Source: Gemmatimonadota bacterium (GTDB lineage Bacteria > Gemmatimonadota > Gemmatimonadetes > Gemmatimonadales > GWC2-71-9). Taken from it: a DNA stretch of 24,547 nt. Location: NCBI GenBank assembly GCA_003221985.1, contig QHUQ01000039.1:1-24547 (forward strand), given 5' to 3'. The translations under genes and the position numbers were made by a program. The notes beneath the pieces are model-generated. The model worked only from the letters and a program-made list of their open reading frames with translations. It made no database searches and was not told where the DNA came from. Shown in pieces: positions 20,785 to 24,547 of this stretch (positions are counted from its first letter, which is position 1; every line of letters begins with the position of its first letter).

Positions 20785-22494
20785 TCACCAGAAGATCACG
20801 TTGAGAATCGTCGACACCACGAGCACGGCGACGGCGAGCGCGACGGGGCGTTTGTACCACGGCAGGTAGCCCTCCTCCACTCGTGGCGTTAACGAATGCA
20901 CCAGGCCGCGCAGCTCCTCGTCAGACTTGGTGCGCATGGTGAATAGTGAGATCAGGAACGTCGCGACGAAACAGCCGGTCCATGCGAACAGCGCGGTCCA
21001 GAAGTTCAGCGCCATCTCGCTCGGATATGTATGCAGTACAGCGCCGAGGAATCCGCCCTTGATGCCGGGCACGGCGCCGCGCGGCAGCGTCAACCCGTAG
21101 TGCAGCGCCGCGGTAATCGTCCCCGTCAGCAGGCCGTAGAACGCCCCGTGGCCCGTCGTGCGCTTCCAGAACATCCCCAGCAGGAACGTCGCGAACAGCG
21201 GGCCGTTCACGAACGAGAAGACGAGCTGGAGCATGTCGAGGATGTTGTTGAACCGCGTCGCCGAATAGGCGGCCAGCACGCTGGCGAAGATGCCGAATAC
21301 CGTCGCCGCGTGCCCGACGCGGAGATAGTGCGCGTCGGGCTGCCCCGGCCGGATGTACGATTGGTAGATGTCGTAGGTCCAGACGCTGTTGAAGGCGGTG
21401 ACGTTGCCCGCCATCCCGGACATGAACGACGCCATCAGCGCGGTGAGACCGAGGCCGAGCAGCCCTGACGGCAGGTAATGCGCGAGCATCATCGGGATGG
21501 CGAGGTTGTAGTTCGGCTGGCCGTCGCTGCCGATCGGCAGAAACCCGCCCCGCGTCGCGTGCAGGCCGATCGCCAACATTCCGGGCAGGATCACCAGCGC
21601 GGGCATCAGCATCTTGGGGACCGCCGCGATCAGCGGCGTGCGGCGCGCCGCGGTCATCGAGCCGGCCGCCATCGCCCGCTGCACGACCAGAAAGTCCGTG
21701 CACCAATACCCGAACGACAACGCGAATCCCAACCCCATCACCAGCCCAAACCACTCCATCCCCATCGGATTGTGACTCGGCGCGTCCATGTACTTCCACG
21801 AATGCGTCCAGGCGCCCGGCTCGAATCCGGCGTTGGTCGCCACAGTCGCGAGCTTGGTGGTCAAACCGTTCCACCCACCTACGTCCTTGAGTCCCAGCAG
21901 CACCAGCGGCAGGAAACCGAGCACGATGAGGAAGAACTGCAGCACCTCGTTGTAAATCGCGGAGCGGAGCCCGCCCAGGAAGATGTAGGCCAGCACGATG
22001 ATGCCCGTGAGGATGATGCTGGCGTGAAAGCTCCACCCGAGCACCAGCTCGAGCAGCTTCGCCAGCGCGTACATCGAAATCCCCGAGGAGAAGATCGTCA
22101 TCCACGCGAACGTGATGGCGTTCAAGCCGCGGGTCTTCTCGTCGAAGCGGAGCTTCAGGTACTCCGGCACGGAGCGCGCCCGCGAGCCGTAGTAGAACGG
22201 CATCATGAAGAGCCCGACGAACACCATCGCCGGCATCGCGCCGACCCAGTAGAAGTGGCTCGTCATGATGCCGTACTTGGCGCCTGAGGCGGCCATCCCG
22301 ATCACTTCCTGCGCGCCGAGATTTGCCGAGATGAAGGCCAGCCCCGCGATCCACGCGGGCATCGACCGCCCGGCGATGAAAAAGTCTTCGCTGTTGCGCA
22401 CCAGGCGCCGCAGCACCCAGCCGATGCCGAGTACGAAGGCGAAATAGGTGATCAGGATGGCGTAATCGACCGTGCCAAGCTGGATGTGCGGCAT
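20785..22494 (-). CDS. Sodium:solute symporter (SGLT/SSS family), complete
   Basis: 569-residue inner-membrane carrier with about 13-14 hydrophobic helices. Signatures in order: EDFFIAGRSMPAWIAGLAFI, SANLGAQEVIGMAASGAKYG, SVPEYLKLRFDEKTRGLNAI, LGGLRSAIYNEVLQFFLIVL, FGYWCTDFLVVQRAMAAGSM and ALMASFMSGMAGNVTAFNSV, the sodium-site region of SGLT members. The C-terminus is a further helix (VALAVAVLVVSTILNVIFW). The order GH3-GH13-carrier suggests it takes up glucose or a short glucoside, driven by sodium. It starts 5 bases after the GH13 stop. Clearly a separate lineage from the partial carrier at 1-868. Confidence 0.93.
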   Translation of the reverse strand: MPHIQLGTVDYAILITYFAFVLGIGWVLRRLVRNSEDFFIAGRSMPAWIAGLAFISANLGAQEVIGMAASGAKYGIMTSHFYWVGAMPAMVFVGLFMMPFYYGSRARSVPEYLKLRFDEKTRGLNAITFAWMTIFSSGISMYALAKLLELVLGWSFHASIILTGIIVLAYIFLGGLRSAIYNEVLQFFLIVLGFLPLVLLGLKDVGGWNGLTTKLATVATNAGFEPGAWTHSWKYMDAPSHNPMGMEWFGLVMGLGFALSFGYWCTDFLVVQRAMAAGSMTAARRTPLIAAVPKMLMPALVILPGMLAIGLHATRGGFLPIGSDGQPNYNLAIPMMLAHYLPSGLLGLGLTALMASFMSGMAGNVTAFNSVWTYDIYQSYIRPGQPDAHYLRVGHAATVFGIFASVLAAYSATRFNNILDMLQLVFSFVNGPLFATFLLGMFWKRTTGHGAFYGLLTGTITAALHYGLTLPRGAVPGIKGGFLGAVLHTYPSEMALNFWTALFAWTGCFVATFLISLFTMRTKSDEELRGLVHSLTPRVEEGYLPWYKRPVALAVAVLVVSTILNVIFW

Positions 22495-22499
22495 CTTCC

Positions 22500-23939
22500 C
22501 TACGGCCGTTGGGGAAGATTGAAGAGGTACGCCGTGCGGGGCGCGAGGCGACGGACCAGTGGCGTGCGGAGCACGAACGGAGTCGTGCCCAGATTAGCGG
22601 CAATGAGGACCGCGTCCGAGCTGTCACGCCGGAGGTACGCGAGAATCGCGTCGTTGCCCGTATTTACCGGCACCAGCTCGCCGGTACGGAGCGCAGCGCT
22701 TTTGGCGCGCTCACGCAGCAGCCGCCGATAAAAATTGAGCAGTGAGGCCGACGCGCGATTCTCCCTGGCCACATTAACCGTGAGCGAATCTGCTTGCGGC
22801 GCCTGCCACGGTGTGCCGCTCGTGAAGCCCGCCGAAGTGCTGGTCCATTGCATCGGAGTACGCAGCCGTTCATCGGGCTTGTCCCCGGTCATACCGATCT
22901 CTTCGCCATAATAGATGAACGGCACACCCGGAAGCGTGAGCAGAATCGTGATTGCCAGCCGCGCACCCATGGTGTCGTGAGCCAACGCCGTCATCGTGCG
23001 CGTTTGATCGTGATTGCGCTGAAACGGCGCCCACCGCCATGCGGGTTGGCTCCGCTGAAACTGCAGCACGGAGGGGAGCAGACTGCCTGACTTCCCGGTG
23101 CGCACGGCGTCCATCAGCGCTTCTGAAATTGGGAACGCGAAGTAGGCATCGAGCTGATCGGGATAATAGGTGAGGATCACGTCCGTGTTATCCCAGACCT
23201 CGCCGATCGTGTACGACTCGGGCGCGATCTGACGCACGTACTGCCCGAACTCGCGCAGCACCGCGTGCGTGCCGGACGTGTTGGAGTTCTGTTCCCCGAC
23301 CTCGATCAGGTGGCGCACCGCGTCCAGCCGAAAACCGTCCACGTGCATCGAATCCAGCCAAAAGCGGGCCACATGCTTCATCTCTTCGAGCACCGCCGGG
23401 TTCTCGTAATTGAGGTCCGGCATCCCGCTCCAGAACAGGCCGTAGTAGTACTCGTCGCGCACGGGCGAGTGGTGCCAGTTGTTCCCACCGGTCTTGGACC
23501 AGCGAAACCACTTGCGATGCGGCGCGGTCGAGTCGCGCAGCGCCTCCTGAAAAAACGGATGCTCGCTCGACACGTGGTTCAGCACGAGATCGACCAGCAC
23601 ACGCACGTGGCGCTGGTGCGCCGCCGTCACGAACGCCCTGAAATCGTCGTTCGTCCCGTAATCGGGCTCGATCTTGTAGTAGTTCGTGACGTCGTAGCCG
23701 TGATAACTCGGCGACTCTGCCACGGGCATCAGCCACACGCAGTCGGCACCGAGCCCCGCGATGTAGTCGAGCTTCTGCGTCAGGCCGCGCAGATCGCCGA
23801 TGCCGTCACCGTTGCTGTCGTAGAACGACCGCACAAATATCTCGTAACAGGTGGTGGGGCGTGGTGGTAGGGGCGCAGCATGCTGCGCCCCTACTATCCC
23901 CGCCACCTGTACCAACCCGGCCAGAATCAGGGAATGCAC
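22500..23939 (-). CDS. GH13 alpha-amylase family glycosidase, secreted
   Basis: 479-residue enzyme acting on alpha-glucosidic bonds of starch-like glucans. GTG start; the signal peptide MHSLILAGLVQVAGIVGAQH contains the REP-like palindrome (VGAQHAAPL). The calcium loop DSNGDGIGD is at 41-49. The four conserved GH13 regions are DLVLNH 117-122, GFRLDAVRH 202-210 with nucleophile Asp206, IGEVWD with acid/base Glu247, and FQRNHD 306-311 with Asp311. PFIYYGEEIGMTGDKPDERL and RTPMQWT are typical of the alpha-glucosidase/oligo-glucosidase and cyclomaltodextrinase-like branch. A C-terminal beta domain follows (~400-479). The gene overlaps the 3' end of the GH3 gene by 13 bp and precedes the symporter, so the three form one operon. 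Confidence 0.92.
   Translation of the reverse strand: MHSLILAGLVQVAGIVGAQHAAPLPPRPTTCYEIFVRSFYDSNGDGIGDLRGLTQKLDYIAGLGADCVWLMPVAESPSYHGYDVTNYYKIEPDYGTNDDFRAFVTAAHQRHVRVLVDLVLNHVSSEHPFFQEALRDSTAPHRKWFRWSKTGGNNWHHSPVRDEYYYGLFWSGMPDLNYENPAVLEEMKHVARFWLDSMHVDGFRLDAVRHLIEVGEQNSNTSGTHAVLREFGQYVRQIAPESYTIGEVWDNTDVILTYYPDQLDAYFAFPISEALMDAVRTGKSGSLLPSVLQFQRSQPAWRWAPFQRNHDQTRTMTALAHDTMGARLAITILLTLPGVPFIYYGEEIGMTGDKPDERLRTPMQWTSTSAGFTSGTPWQAPQADSLTVNVARENRASASLLNFYRRLLRERAKSAALRTGELVPVNTGNDAILAYLRRDSSDAVLIAANLGTTPFVLRTPLVRRLAPRTAYLFNLPQRP
23867..23894. repeat. 28-bp perfect palindrome, REP-like, copy 2
   Basis: GTAGGGGCGCAGCA followed by its exact inverse complement, identical to the core of copy 1 (7593-7620). 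It lies in frame within the GH13 signal peptide, where it encodes VGAQHAAPL, the same peptide as in copy 1. Confidence 0.85.
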
Positions 23940-24547
23940 TCGAAGCTGGCCTCGAGCCCCTCGGCCGAATTCGGCCCGACGTAGACGCGGAACGTGCCGG
24001 GCTCGACGACCGGCTTCATGTCCAACCCGATGAACCAGAGATCGCGCACGGCCACGCGCAGGCTCACGGCGCGCGATTCGCCGGGCTTCAGGGTCACGCG
24101 CTGAAACGCCTTCAGCTCGCGGACGCGCGGGCTCACACTGGCGACTTCGTCCCGCACGTAGAGTTGCACGACCTCGGTGCCTTCGCGTTTTCCAGTGTTG
24201 GCCACCGTCACGGTCGCGGTGACCGTGTCGGTCACGCGGGCGCGCGGCACGCTGAGCTTGAGATCGCTGTACGCGAACGTCGTGTATGAGAGACCGAAGC
24301 CGAACGGGTAGCGTGGCGTATTGGGCACGTCGATGTACTTCGACGTGAACTTGTTGTTCGCCTCGTACGGGCGACCGGTGTTCCGATGATTGTAGTAGAT
24401 CGGCACCTGGCCGAGCACGCGCGGGAATGTGACGGGCAGCCGGCCGCTCGGGTTGACGTCCCCGAACAGCACGTCGGCGATCGCATTCCCCGCTTCGACG
24501 CCGAGGAACCAGGTCTCGAGAATGGCGGGCACGTGGTCCGATGCCCA
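23927..24547 (-). CDS. bglX: GH3 beta-glucosidase, C-terminal part (BglX-like), cut by window edge
   Basis: The last 206 residues of a glycoside hydrolase family 3 enzyme, a periplasmic beta-glucosidase. The visible part starts within the C-terminal GH3 domain: WASDHVPAILETWFLGVEAG, then NAIADVLFGDVNPSGRLPVT and GQVPIYYNHRNTGRPYE, a diagnostic stretch of BglX-type enzymes, and YPFGFGLSYTTFAYSDLKLS. A fibronectin-III-like domain (~95-206) ends the protein, with NTGKREGTEVVQLYVRDEVA. The nucleophile domain lies outside the window. The stop (23927) overlaps the GTG start of GH13 by 13 bp, suggesting coupled translation. Confidence 0.92.
   Translation of the reverse strand, partial: WASDHVPAILETWFLGVEAGNAIADVLFGDVNPSGRLPVTFPRVLGQVPIYYNHRNTGRPYEANNKFTSKYIDVPNTPRYPFGFGLSYTTFAYSDLKLSVPRARVTDTVTATVTVANTGKREGTEVVQLYVRDEVASVSPRVRELKAFQRVTLKPGESRAVSLRVAVRDLWFIGLDMKPVVEPGTFRVYVGPNSAEGLEASFECIP

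Overview
The window is GC-rich, densely packed bacterial DNA. It combines a SusC/SusD outer-membrane uptake pair, glycoside hydrolases, SGLT-type sodium symporters, two large FG-GAP/VCBS + ASPIC/UnbV lipoproteins, a vanadium-haloperoxidase-fold lipoprotein and a penicillin-acylase-type amidase. This mix, the GC content and the typical Gram-negative lipobox and TonB-receptor sequences suggest a Gemmatimonadota or similar soil/sediment glycan degrader rather than a low-GC Bacteroidetes. That assignment is inference; no rRNA or tRNA is present.

Layout. (1) 1-2994, minus strand: a secreted protein resembling an (alpha/alpha)6 glycosidase, translationally coupled to an SGLT-type symporter cut by the left edge. 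(2) 3111-11989, plus strand: SusC, a broken SusD, UnbV lipoprotein A and a vanadium-haloperoxidase-like lipoprotein. (3) 11970-12386, minus: a free-standing TonB-plug lipoprotein, divergent from (4) 12452-17624, plus: a broken GH97 alpha-glucosidase and UnbV lipoprotein B. (5) 17598-18520, minus: two small AhpD/carboxymuconolactone-decarboxylase-like genes, the second with an in-frame TGA. (6) 18556-20592, plus: a penicillin-acylase family protein. (7) 20574-24547, minus: GH3 beta-glucosidase (cut by the right edge), GH13 alpha-amylase, SGLT symporter and a small two-helix membrane protein, an operon for degrading and importing glucosides.

The shared theme is oligosaccharide use: outer-membrane binding and import (SusC/D), hydrolysis of alpha- and beta-glucosides (GH97, GH13, GH3, the (alpha/alpha)6 protein) and sodium-driven monosaccharide uptake.

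Two observations stand out. First, the AhpD-like gene at 17598-18185 has TGA exactly where the second catalytic cysteine should be. The layout E67-C79-x-x-[TGA82]-x3-H86 matches the AhpD site E118-C130-C133-H137, and a hairpin meeting rough bacterial SECIS criteria follows. It is a candidate selenocysteine (CxxU) protein; a point nonsense mutation is the alternative. Second, several genes seem to lack blocks of roughly 20-75 codons. SusC lacks the TonB-box segment; SusD and GH97 have lost a block and the reading frame with it; UnbV A lacks blocks that its paralogue B keeps; the acylase probably lacks two. Either the locus is decaying by small deletions or the assembly has lost short segments. 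Two copies of a GTAG-ended perfect palindrome, each at the N-terminus of an exported protein, and an octamer repeat at the same linker in both UnbV paralogues are further features of interest.

There is no gene-free stretch longer than 300 bases; the largest gap is 2995-3110.
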